This document shows positions 11,846 to 21,400 of a stretch of 64,000 nucleotides of DNA, in pieces (the stretch's first letter is position 1; each line of letters starts with the position of its first letter). The position numbers and the translations under genes were made by a program. Location: the NCBI GenBank assembly GCA_030015575.1, contig JASDDO010000016.1, positions 456,582,141 through 456,646,140 on the forward strand, in the 5' to 3' direction. The DNA comes from Agapanthus africanus. Taxonomy: Eukaryota; Streptophyta; Magnoliopsida; Asparagales; Amaryllidaceae. The notes beneath the pieces are model-generated. The model was not told the origin of the DNA, did not search any database, and saw only the letters and a list, made by a program, of their open reading frames with translations.

Positions 11846-12149
11846 ATGCTCCAGGTCGCAGACGAATCGAGCACACCAACCCTACAGTCTGGATCATACA
11901 TCCTGTAAAACCGTATACAATCCATGGGCGTAAACGCCCCTATCTTTCTCAATTCCCACCAGTGAGACTACATCTGAAGTCCTACCGACGATGAAGCTCC
12001 ACCAATGTGCAAAAAAAATACAATGGTATATCCACAAGCAAAACGGGCACAGATGATAACCTGAAAGGGCTCTATAAGTAAAAACAGCAGAACTGCCGGC
12101 TAGTTTGTGAAAACCAGAAAGGGTGAAAACTCGTGAAAAGAGATGAAAT

Positions 12150-12400
12150 ACACTCGCAAAGTTCTCTCGACCTTGTGAGAAGAAAATCCCCGCGTGAGAT
12201 CCTTACGACTCACAAAGAAGCAACACACTTAGAAATCCTCACGATTCCTAAAAAGAACATACACCTGCGAGACCCTCTCGACTCGTAGGGAGAAAATGAT
12301 TTTATGAGACCCTTACGGTTCATAAAATTGGAAAGCCTTAGGTTAGACTCGTAGGGAGAAAATGATTTTATGAGACTCTTACGGCTCATAAAATTGAAAA
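12150..12400 (+). repeat. Hairpin array with conserved loop, element A
   Basis: About six units of roughly 45 bp each form a stem and loop. Examples: stem CCTGCGAG with CTCGTAGG and loop ACCCTCTCGA (about 12263), and stem TTTATGAG with CTCATAAA and loop ACTCTTACGG (about 12363). The loops resemble each other while the stems differ but stay paired. The last unit is duplicated with its spacer (GACTCGTAGGGAGAAAATGA). Confidence 0.7.
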
Positions 12401-12439
12401 ACCTTAGATAATAGAGATCAAAACCTTTCTCTTAAGCCA

Positions 12440-12740
12440 TCGCTCCCCAACAAGTAATGGAAAATGATAAATCGCTTCTGGCACTACGCTTCAGTGTTAG
12501 CGGTGTTGGTGCTGACCCAAAGCTCAAACCATAAGTTTTCCTAACGGCAAATGATGAGTTGCTCTTGGCATTATGCTTCAGTGTTAGCGGTGCTGATGCC
12601 GACCCAAAGCTCAAGTCCCAAGTCCTCCCGGGGCAAATGATAAGTTTCTCCTGGCATATTCCAGCACAGCGATACTGATGCCAAACAAAATCCAAATTTT
12701 GAGTTCGTCTCAAATTCAAAAGTCCCGCCAAATAAGGTAG
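12440..12740 (+). repeat. Tandem repeat of about 100 bp (GCAAATGATGA type), element A
   Basis: Three units carry variants of GGCAAATGATGAGTTGCTC, followed by a TGGCAT segment and GTTAGCGGTGCTGATGCCGA. Related units are at 42960-43100 in element D and 51890-52050 in element B. Minus-strand ORFs here are produced by the repeat. Confidence 0.65.
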
Positions 12741-12931
12741 AAATCAAACATATCAAATCAATGTCCCATTCGGCAGCGCTTTCGAACTCAAATGTCCTAC
12801 TGGACGGGTAGGAAACTCCAAAAACAAATCAAATCACTAGTCAACCAATGATCTCCCTGGCGGAATCAAGATCCATTTTGGAAAAAAATCAAATCCCGAC
12901 ATCGCATGAAGCGGAGCAAGGCAAATTAAGC

Positions 12932-13135
12932 ACCGACCGTCCACGTCGCAAAAAGGGCGGCACCGACCGTCCACGTCGCATAAAGGGCAGCAACGAGCAC
13001 TGACTGTACATGTCGCAAAATGGGCAGGACTGACCATCCATGTCGCAAAAAGAGCAGCATCGACCGTTCACGTTGCAAAAAAGGCAGTATCGACCGTCCA
13101 CGTCGCAAAAAGGGTAGCGCCGACCCTCCATAGGG
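12932..13135 (+). repeat. Minisatellite, about 36-bp period, element A
   Basis: About six units of the type ACCGTCCACGTCGCAAAAAG followed by GGCAGCATCG stand head to tail. The minus strand therefore shows an open frame with a repeated FCDVDGR-like peptide, which is best read as an artefact. It occupies the place where B and C carry the antisense PMD gene. Confidence 0.75.
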
Positions 13136-13217
13136 AACCAAACTGAATCAATCCCCATTTAGAACAAGATCCATCAATTTCATGCACACAACCCATACAC
13201 GCGGTGCGTATTTATTG

Positions 13218-13230
13218 ATGGGGGGCACTT
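13218..13230 (+). promoter_or_regulatory. Polypurine tract of element A
   Basis: GATGGGGGGCACTT directly precedes a TGTTGGGG start. It is the counterpart of the GGTGGGGGGCATT tracts that precede the LTRs of B, C and D. Confidence 0.7.
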
Positions 13231-13552
13231 TGTTGGGGTCAAAAGTTACACCCAGGTTGACCAAGTCAAAATCAAAGTCAACCCGAAACCAAGTGGGCCC
13301 GAACCCGAGTCCAAGCAAGTGGGCCTACGCCCGAGTCGAGTTCAAGTATGAAGAGGACGGCCCCCCATGCCAAAGGAATAATTGTTAAAATAGGTTAATA
13401 TAATTTCTATGAAGAAATGTAATAAAATGGGAAACAAACCCAAATTATATAAAAGTCCATAGCTTATGTGCAAAAGAAAGAAAGCACATGGTATGGGAAA
13501 TGCATATGTGCCATTTTGAAAAGCTTAAGAGGACATATGTAAAATATAAAGC

Positions 13553-13561
13553 CTATATAAG
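13553..13561 (+). promoter_or_regulatory. Candidate TATA box in the LTR of element A
   Basis: CTATATAAG in an AT-rich setting. The other LTRs carry the same core, CTATATAAAG, at comparable places. Confidence 0.5.
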
Positions 13562-13964
13562 ACAGCATAATGAATGATACCAAACAAGATTCTTCCGATA
13601 TTAATTTAGGATTTTGTGCCTCCTTCTTCTTCAAGATTCAATGGCTCCTCCTTCTTTCTTTTTTTTGAACTAAATCAAGAGTTTAACTCTTGTTTTCTCA
13701 AAAGGAAATAGTTTTCTACCATAAAACCATTGAAAGTGAGTCCAAATATTGCATCAAATCCCTAGAATGGGAGATTTTAAATCTCAGTACCCTTCTCAAA
13801 GATCCAAAAAAAGAGGAGGAAGATGAAGACCCATCTCTAAAAAAAACCCTCACCTTGAGTTGGATCCAAGGCTCAAAAGAAAAGATAGGAGGACCCAAGA
13901 CATAGGTCTTGAAACTTCAAGAGATCTTTCTTTTTTTGGTTTTCTTTTCAAATAAAATTCTTTT

Positions 13965-14355
13965 AGGAGTTTAACTCCAAAATAAGTTCTTTTGGAAGTT
14001 TAACCCCAAAATAAGTTCTTTTGGGAGTTTAACTCTAAATAAAATTGTTTTGTGAGTTTAATTCCAATAAAATCCACTTAGAGTTTAACTCCATTTAAAA
14101 TTCTTTTAGGAGTTTAACTCCAAATAAAAACTTTTGGGAGTTTAACTCCAAATAAAATTGTATTGGGAGTTTAACTCCAAATAAAAAAAATTTGGGATTT
14201 TAACTCCATTTAAAATCTTTTGGAGTTTTAACTCCAGAATAAAAAAAATTTGGGAGTTTAACTCCATTTAAATTCTCTTAGGAGTTTAACTCCATAATAT
14301 GGTCTTTTTCGGGAGTCTAACTCCATAACAAAATTTTTGATAGTTTAACTCTATA
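13965..14355 (+). repeat. Array of 13-bp palindromes GGAGTTTAACTCC in the LTR of element A
   Basis: About a dozen copies of GGAGTTTAACTCC or near variants recur every 30-35 bp, separated by AT-rich spacers such as AAATAAAATTCTTTT. Most copies keep the palindrome; the spacers vary in length. It is a tandem repeat of retrotransposon DNA, not a CRISPR array. Confidence 0.85.
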
Positions 14356-14434
14356 TCCGAGAGTTTGGCCCCATTTTCGATCTGTGTTCATGCTCCGCAG
14401 GCACGTGCCATGCACGTGCCCCACGGGCACCCTC

Positions 14435-14815
14435 CACCTCCCCCACTAAGGGGGTTCCCTTCCTTACGTGAAGGGGAAGCTCCTACTAAATGGGAGCCCA
14501 TACTCCCTCACGTGAGGGGGAGGGAAGCTCCCACTAAGCCGGAGCTTCCCACCCCCCTTCATGTGAGAGGGAGGCACCCTGCTCCCTCTCACGTGAGGTG
14601 GAAGGACTCCCCCACTAATTGGGAACTCCCCACTTTCCCATGTGAGGAGAAGGCTCCCACTAAGTGGGAGCCCCTACTCCCTCTCACATTAGGGAGAGAG
14701 AAGTTCCCACTAAGTGGGAGCTCCCTACTCCCCTTTACGTGAGGGGAAAGCTCCCACTAATCCCACTTAGTGAGAGCCCCTACTCCCTCTCACGTGAATA
14801 GGAGGGGAGCTTCCC
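14435..14815 (+). repeat. Array of two alternating palindromes in the LTR of element A
   Basis: Units of about 60-65 bp alternate a 17-bp perfect palindrome, CTCCCACTAAGTGGGAG, with a G-box-like palindrome of the type CCCTCTCACGTGAGGG. Five to six degenerate units are seen. Plus-strand ORFs in this stretch come from the repeat. Confidence 0.8.
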
Positions 14816-15300
14816 CCTTTTTTCTTTTAATAAAAAAAATAAATAAAATATAAATATAAATAATAAATAAAATATTTTTATTAAATGTTTCTTTGAATAA
14901 AAAAATCTCTTGTCACAAATAGAATAAATAAAAAAATGAAATGAACACGCCATTCTGCATTTCTTTCAAACACCGACACCTCATTGAGTTCGTATGACTA
15001 GTTTAACCCATCAATCGAAGGTTTCTTCGTTCCAAAAGTGAGAGGTAATTAACGGCAGCTTAATCTGTGGCTGCCGGAGATTCGGATCCCCACAATTAAT
15101 AAACCCCAGCCTACTCTGAACATGGGGAATCTGTACACGCCTGACAAGCGTGAGTATTTCTATCTCAATAGAGTGACAAAAAACACTCTATAGAGTAGAA
15201 TGCGAGTCATGGCAATTGCAATCTTGGGTCGAGTCAAGCTAGTCGAGTAGATTGATTTTGAGTTCACATTCAAGTTTAGGTTCGAGTTTGATTAGAGTTC

Positions 15301-15305
15301 AAGTT
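15301..15305. repeat. Target-site duplication of element B, left copy (AAGTT)
   Basis: AAGTT lies directly before the TGTTTCCCC start of the 5' LTR of B. The same five bases follow the AACA end of its 3' LTR at 62026-62030. Five bases is the usual size for gypsy integrases. The pair defines B as one insertion of 46.7 kb including what later nested in it. Confidence 0.9.
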
Positions 15306-15349
15306 TGTTTCCCCAATAAAAGAGGAAAGCTCTGTTCAAAATTAATGAG

Positions 15350-15640
15350 GCGGTGCCTCATGTGCCTTCCACAAGGGCGCCAACGCTGATAGGATCAAAT
15401 CCTATGGTGGCGTCTCATGTGCCCCTCACGCGTGCACCAATGTGCAAAGCACAGAAACACTCTCAAAAGGTGTCGCACGTGCTCCTCACGCAGGCGCCAA
15501 CGTGCAAAGCACAGAAGCACTCTCAAAAGGTGCCGCACGTGCTCCTAACACGGGCGCCAATATGCAAAGCACAGAAGCGCTCATCATAAGAATTAAATTC
15601 TTAAGCGGCACCCACATGCACAACACGTGAGCGCCAGCAC
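15350..15640 (+). repeat. Minisatellite of about 64 bp near the start of LTR B
   Basis: Four degenerate units contain GCGCCAACGTGCAAAGCACA, CACTCTCAAAAGGTG and CGCACGTGCTCCTCACG. The 3' LTR has the matching array at 59110-59345. The ORFs of about 60-80 codons seen here are repeat artefacts. Confidence 0.75.
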
Positions 15641-16055
15641 CCAAGTTAATATAGAATTAAATTCTACGCTTCCCTAACAAATATTGGGATATTTTCTGTT
15701 AAACAGAGCCGTTGGATCAAAGATCCAATGGAGGAAAAACATCTTCTAAATCTTTGGATCAATGATCCAACAATAGAATAAAATTCTATTGTTTGGGAAG
15801 ATATTCCCCCAATCTTTCTAAATAAGAAAGGTTGCCCTCTGTAAAACAGAGAACCCTCGGATTAAAAATCACCATTTCACAGAATAAAACTCTGCATAAG
15901 AAAAATATTTTTCCAATCTTGTTAAAAACAAGAAAATATGTTCTGTAAGACAGAAACCCTTGGATCAAAAATCCAATGGTGGGTAAAATTTTCCAAATCA
16001 ATTGGGATATCTTAATGAGAGATTTCTTCAAAACTAATTAACAAACTCGCCTCCA

Positions 16056-16064
16056 CTATATAAA
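16056..16064 (+). promoter_or_regulatory. Candidate TATA box of the LTR of element B
   Basis: CTATATAAAG, an ideal plant TATA core, is followed about 30 bases later by a region starting AAGACTTCAAGTCT. The same core is found in the other LTRs: 29643-29651 and 50058-50066 (C), 36069-36077 and 47058-47066 (D), 59835-59843 (B 3'). Confidence 0.65.
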
Positions 16065-16519
16065 GAACTAAAGACTTCAAGTCTGATAAGGAGGAACGCC
16101 CCCAAAAACTTCTAAAAAACAAGAATAGAAAGCTTTAAAAAGGAACAGAGAATTAAATTCTCAGAGAAGAAGATCTCCCTCCTTAAAAAACTCTAGGTAA
16201 ATAAAAAAAATAGAGATCAAAACATCTCATTTACCTATTGAAGGGTTTAACCCTTTTAAATGAACTTAGTTCTTTCTCTGGATCTGAGATCCACAAGGTA
16301 AGTCTCCCACAAATTGAGAATTTAATTCTCGTCGGGAAGAACTTGTTCTTGAGAATCAAAGATTCAGAAAAGGACCAGGAATTGAATTCCTCAAAACAAA
16401 GCATATAAGAGAAACTTAGTTCTTGTAAAAGAACTTAGTTCCTAAAAATGAAGTTTGATCCTAGATCTATAAAACAAAGATCCTATTGATCATTAATGGG
16501 CAAAAATACTATCAGCAGA

Positions 16520-17110
16520 GGAGAAAAGCGCCCAGCGCCGCACGTGTTCCTCATATGGGAGCTACAAAAAAGTGCTTAGCACTTACTAGGCAATGCCCAG
16601 CGCCCAGCACCGCACATGTTCCTCACGTGGGCGCCACAGAAAAGTTCTTAGCACTTACTAGGCAATGCCCAGTGCCGAGCGCCGCACGTGTTCCTCACGT
16701 GGGCACCACAGAAAAGTGCTTAGCACTTACTAGGCAGCGTCCAGCACCGCACATGTTCCTCATGTGGGCGCCATAGAAAAGTGATTAGCACTCACTAGGC
16801 AGCGCCCAGCGCCGCACGTGTTCCTCATGTGGATGCACAGAAAAGTGCTTAGCACTCACTAGGCAGGGCCCAGCGCCGCACGTGTTCTTCACGTGGGTGC
16901 GACAAAAGGGAAGAGTGCTTAGCACTCATTAGGCAGTGCCTAACGTCCAGCGCCTCATATGCTCCCCACGTGCACGCCGCAAAAGAGAAGAAAAGAGTGT
17001 TTAGCACTCCCCAAGCATCCCAAAACGGCTAAGTGTTCAACACTCATTGGGCAGCGCTCAGCGCCTCACGCGCTCCCCACGTGGACGCCATAAAGAGTGC
17101 TTAGCACTTC
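16520..17110 (+). repeat. G-box minisatellite of about 65-70 bp in LTR B
   Basis: About eight units carry CCGCACGTGTTCCTCACGTG, then GGCGCCACAGAAAAG and the palindrome GTGCTTAGCAC. Most units have one or two CACGTG cores. The array recurs at 60300-60800 in the 3' LTR. CACGTG is the binding core of plant bHLH and bZIP regulators; binding here is not shown. Confidence 0.8.
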
Positions 17111-17929
17111 ATATAAAAACAAAAGAAGTAAAGTGTTCAACACTTATTGGGAAATCCCCATGACTGAAAACTCCACATGATCATATGTGGGTGTCAGAAC
17201 TCATATAAGTGCTTCTTGCATAAAAAAAAAAAGGGACTGATTAAACAGAGCTCAAATAAGTTCTTAGCACTTTCAAAAAAAGAGGGGAGACTAAGTAGAC
17301 TAAAGCCCAAATTGGCTAAATTGCTAAAGTCTTGCAGCTGAGTCAAAATGCTCTATTGTCAGGTCTTAAATAAGGAAGATGCTAAAATATTGTTAAGTGG
17401 ATCTTAGTCTCAAATTGGACTAACGTATCCTTAACAAAAGTTCTTAAGGCCACCATAACCCTTCTCCCTTAAATATGGGACTTGGTTTAAGCGTACACCT
17501 CTTCACACCTCTAATACATGATGTTGTAATTTCTCAACGTCTTCAAAGAGGTGGCGGGTCCCGACAACCAACAACTCTTTGGTCCACTTCCAAATTGACG
17601 TGCATACCTCAAATCAGACCGTGCCCCAAATTGGGCACATTCCATATCACCATTGTTCATTCCTCCACGTAACAAATACACGTGCGCACAGGATGAATAA
17701 TGGACCGAAATGTGCAAAAACTAATACTCGCCCAAAACACGGCGATAATAGACCGAAACGTCCTTAAACTAACTCCTCGCCTCAAATATGGCAATAATGA
17801 ACCGTGATGTCTTTAAACTAAAACAAACTGAGCCCCAACTGCTCATGTATATTTAAGTCGATCTTAATCTCAAACCAAATTAACAATCCTTAAATCAACC
17901 CAAACCCAAATCTAAAAGTGAACAGATTT

Positions 17930-18140
17930 GGACTAATCTACGCCCTACGGGCGACGACATAAATTAGTCTCCGTATACAATCCACGAGCAATCTAAACAA
18001 AAAAAACACGACACGAAGTGAACTTCCGGAGAAGGAGAAAGTGGTTATCGCGATGCGGTAACGTAATTAACTACAGGGGCTTGCGCCTGCAGGGAAGAGT
18101 GTCCCCCACAATCAAAAACCCCTCGCAAACGAGGGGGGAT
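17930..18140 (+). other. Conserved hairpin cluster near the 3' end of LTR B
   Basis: In order: GCCCTACGGGC enclosed by GGACTAAT and ATTAGTCTCC (17931-17972), a GC-rich hairpin around ATCGCGATGCGGT (18046-18059), a hairpin with arms CTACAGG and CCTGCAG (18071-18092), and CCCCTCGC with AACGAGGGG (18118-18136). The same cluster is in all six LTRs of B, C and D at the same distance from the LTR end, with arms that stay complementary (perfect in D: CTGCAGG with CCTGCAG, CCCCTCG with CGAGGGG at 37611-37673). It would lie near the 5' end of the genomic RNA. Confidence 0.7.
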
Positions 18141-18310
18141 CTGATAAAGTCTTCTACAACGGCCGCATCCGTCCAAACCTTCGATATACGGTGCCATAAA
18201 TTAACTAAGCATCTTCGGAGAGGTGGACGGATAAATCTAAATAGCATATGCCCCCAGAATTCAGACCAAACGATCCATCCCGGTTCGTCCCCGTTTTCGG
18301 CAGTGAACGG

Positions 18311-18332
18311 ATTCTGGCATGCCCGGTGGGAC
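18311..18332 (+). promoter_or_regulatory. Primer-binding site of element B
   Basis: ATTCTGGCATGCCCGGTGGG starts one base after the LTR. Elements D (37842) and C (31391) have the same site with single changes. Its complement would end in a tRNA 3' CCA; the tRNA was not identified. Confidence 0.75.
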
Positions 18333-18462
18333 ATTTTTCTCTTTTTACTCCACACTTCGTATGTCGTGTTTCGCGAACAAAATCGCGGTTTTTTTTGCTT
18401 GCCCTTGAATTCGAGGTACTAAGATTTGGTGTCTTATTCCTGTGCAGAAGAAGAGAACATCC

Positions 18463-21400
18463 ATGACTTCCAACTGTACAACCTGCAACAGCAACTACCG
18501 CTCTGCCCCAACTGGAGGAGTGACTTGCGGGCCTAATGCGGCCTCCATCTTTTAAATGCCGGTGGGGAGGTAACTCAAGGTCCTACCGGATTGTTCTTCG
18601 GGACCATGCTCCCACCAACGAGGTTCAGCGCCCCACCGCCGCAAGAAGAACCTTCCAAGAAGTCGATCTTCGATCAACTCGCAACCACAATGGCCCCTCT
18701 CAAATGGTCGTCCAAGTCCGATGCCTCAATCTTGAACATGCTGAGCCGAAGCTCAGACTCCTCAGTCTTCAACAGGTTGAACCAGAACCAAATCGGGCCC
18801 GCAAAGAAGCTCGTGATTCCCGAAGGGGCTATCCTAAAAAGGATATCCCTCCCAATTCCTACTGCAAATGAAGCCGTTAAAAGTGCTTCACTAGTCAGGC
18901 GATTGGTCTTTGAAAGATTGGTCGTTCCTCCTCAAACTCTGCCAAGGATGTCAGTCTTTAACAGGTTGACGCCAACAGCAGCCCCTCACCAAAGCCGAGG
19001 GCATGAAGAAACCGCTTCCGAAACTGAAGCGGTCCCATCTGCTAGACACGCTCAACGTCGCCACTGGCGCCGAGTGAGAAGAGCTGGGGGAAACTCCCCC
19101 TCTGGACTCACTCCGCCAGCTCCAATGGTGGAAGTTGACACTGCTGTTTCAACCAGGAACAGTTTTGATCTGCTTAGGAAGGTGCGAAAGAACTCTCCAA
19201 CGGCGGTGCTGAAGAGATCGCCCCTGCCCGCAAAAGCAACGGTGCAGGCGAAACTGGAGCACCCACATCAACAGCTCTCCTCCTAAATTCATAGGGTCTG
19301 GCATAAAGTCCAAGACTCTATAATCGACAAAGACTACTCTCGCCGACCGAAGAAAATGAAGGTTCGGCAGGAGAAAGGCTATCCCTCCGTCATACAGTGA
19401 GGGACGTCTTCTATATATGTGCCTATTACAACGGCTCCTTCAACTTCGACCTCCCACAAAAGGACGAGGCCGGAGAAAATCCAACCGCCGACAGCAAACT
19501 CCAAAGGCGATGGACCCAAATGCCCTAAGTCTGGGGGTATGATTGTACACACGGTTTACATGGCTTCCGAAAAAGAGCAAAGCCGTGTTTCCGTAGGTCA
19601 TCGACCACAAACTCGGTCGTTGAGAAAAACTCAGGAGCAACAACAAAAGCTCCAGGAAATACTGACCAAAATGTCAGCAATTACCGGGCAGAAAGAAAGT
19701 TCGGACTCAATAACTGAACAGCACCCGGAGCAGGAGACCGATACAGAGTTCCTACGAAAGGTGCTTGAAAGAAAAGACAAGGAGGCCGCGGAACAAGCTG
19801 GTAATATAAAGCAGATGGCGCTTTTGTTCCACGACATGGTTGGCATGATGATCCAGCCAGAACCTCCAGCCGAAGATCCGCTGATAATAATTGAGGATGA
19901 CAGACGGGAAATATCAAACCCTCTTCCGGCTTTATCGACGGCTAAGGAGAAAACGATCTCCAAGGCTGCTCTTAATGACTACATAGCTCAATAAATACGA
20001 GCTCATCAAGCTAATGAAGCGGTCGGCCAAACTGTCAGGACTGGGCGACCGTATCCAGACTAGTATGACCAAATCAAGTACCCGTCGGGATATATGATCC
20101 CCAAATTCCATGTGTATAAGGAGACAGGCTACCCGCACCAACACGTCGCGCAGTTCAGAGCTTTGTGCGGCAATACTGGAGGTGACGACAAACTGTTGCT
20201 TCGCCAGTTCGTTGGCAGTTTGTCAGAGACGGCTTTTGAATGGTATTCAGAGCTCCCAAATTACTCCGTAAAGACATTCACAGAGATGGAGCTGCTGTTC
20301 ACACAGCGGTTCGCCAGTGCAAGCGAGCGCACCCCGATCACGGATTTAATCAATTCTAGGGTAAAGCCGGGAGAAACCTGGGTCAAATATGCGATCCAGT
20401 AGTAGAACTTATGGTCAAAGTGCAAACAACGTATCAAAGAATCCCCTGCCATGGGCATGTTCATCAAGAGTCTTGATCCTCAAATGACTGTCCCAGTTCA
20501 TGACGTTTTCCAAGATGACCACCTTCTAAGCTATGATCGACAAATTGGCCCAAATGAACCAGATGGGCCACGAGCCTTCCTCCTCAAAAATGGACCCTCG
20601 AAATGCCAAGGGTAAGGGGAAAGTGGCCTTCGTTGCCAATACTCAACAGCAACCGAGTGACCCGAAACCGGTTGCTCGCCAAAACAACATACGTCCGCGC
20701 CTATCCCTGGAAGAAAGGCTAGGACGCGCTTACTCGTTTCCCATAACAAGACGAGGAGACTGTTCGAGCTGGCAGTGCACAACAAACTCATTACATTTCC
20801 AGACCCACGACGTCCACCGTAACCCGGCGACGTCAACAACCCCAACTACTGCTCCTATCACAGAATGGTGAGCCGCCCAATTGAGGATTGCTATGTCTTC
20901 AACAACTGGATCGAGGATCAGTATCAACAAGGAAAGTTCATGCTGTCTGAGAACTGGAGGGTGAATCCACCACGGAAGCATGCTCCTGAAAAGGTGGATA
21001 CGCCGGGGGCATCATGCTCGCTCGTAGAAGAAGCTCCATGGGGAGTCGTTCTTTCAGCTAAAACCAAGAGAATGCTGAAGGATCTACAGGCATGTCCGGC
21101 AGTCAGGTGGAAAAGCCCACTTGAACCCGAAATCATTGAAGGAATGTTGAAACCACGCCCCGTACCGAAAACAGTTGACAAAGGGCAAAATCCTAAAGTC
21201 AAGCCTTCAAAGTCTTCGAAGAAAAAGAAGCAGAACAAGAAGCCCGTGCAGCCTGCCGAGTATGACGACAAGCACACAAACATACAAAAATATATCGACG
21301 CATTGGAGGAGTACAACCAGAAGGCGCGGACACCAGTCACCCTTGAAGAGTTCTTCAAGCATATTCTTGAGAACGAAGATAGTGACAACGATGAGGAAAA

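Larger units (their letters stand above)
11846..13217 (+). other. Repeat-rich 3' untranslated region of element A
   Basis: There is no coding capacity here beyond frames created by tandem repeats. In order it holds a block starting near 11904 with the motif TATACAATCCATGGGC, a hairpin array, repeats of the GCAAATGATGA type and a 36-bp minisatellite. The same modules, in the same order, recur downstream of pol or gag in elements B and D. Confidence 0.7.
9984..15305 (+). mobile_element. Tat-lineage Ty3/gypsy element A, right part
   Basis: The left part of this element lies outside the window, beyond the copia insertion. What remains is the second RNase H domain, integrase, a repeat-rich 3' region, a polypurine tract (13218-13230) and the first 2075 bases of the 3' LTR. 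That LTR is cut at 15305 by element B and resumes at 62026. The dual RNase H layout (RNase H of the NNEAEYEAL type just before integrase) is characteristic of the Tat lineage. Unlike B and C, A has no antisense PMD gene in its 3' region. Confidence 0.85.
13231..15305 (+). repeat. 3' LTR of element A, part before element B
   Basis: It starts with TGTTGGGGTC after the polypurine tract. TATA-like sequences are at 13446-13455 and 13553-13561 (CTATATAAG). Two palindrome arrays follow (13965-14355, 14435-14815), then AT-rich sequence. It is cut at 15305 by element B. Sequence after 62030 continues it, because the target duplication AAGTT joins both sides. Its sequence is unlike the LTRs of B, C and D except for the general palindromic style. 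Confidence 0.75.
15306..18309 (+). repeat. 5' LTR of element B (3004 bp)
   Basis: It starts TGTTTCCCCAATAAAAGAGG and ends GTGAACG, just before ATTCTGGCATGCCCGG. The 3' LTR ends GTGAACA, so the terminal CA has become CG here. U3 carries two minisatellites (15350-15640, 16520-17110) and many short palindromes around a TATA box (16056). The last 400 bases hold the conserved hairpin cluster. Confidence 0.92.

Noticed and set aside
12837-13158. Cys-rich minus-strand ORFs with repeated FCDVDGR-like peptide
   Set aside because: Product of a 36-bp minisatellite (a multiple of three), not a zinc-finger gene.
13965-14355. CRISPR-like array of short repeats
   Set aside because: The repeats are 13-bp palindromes with similar AT-rich spacers inside a plant LTR; there are no cas genes and the spacers are not unique.
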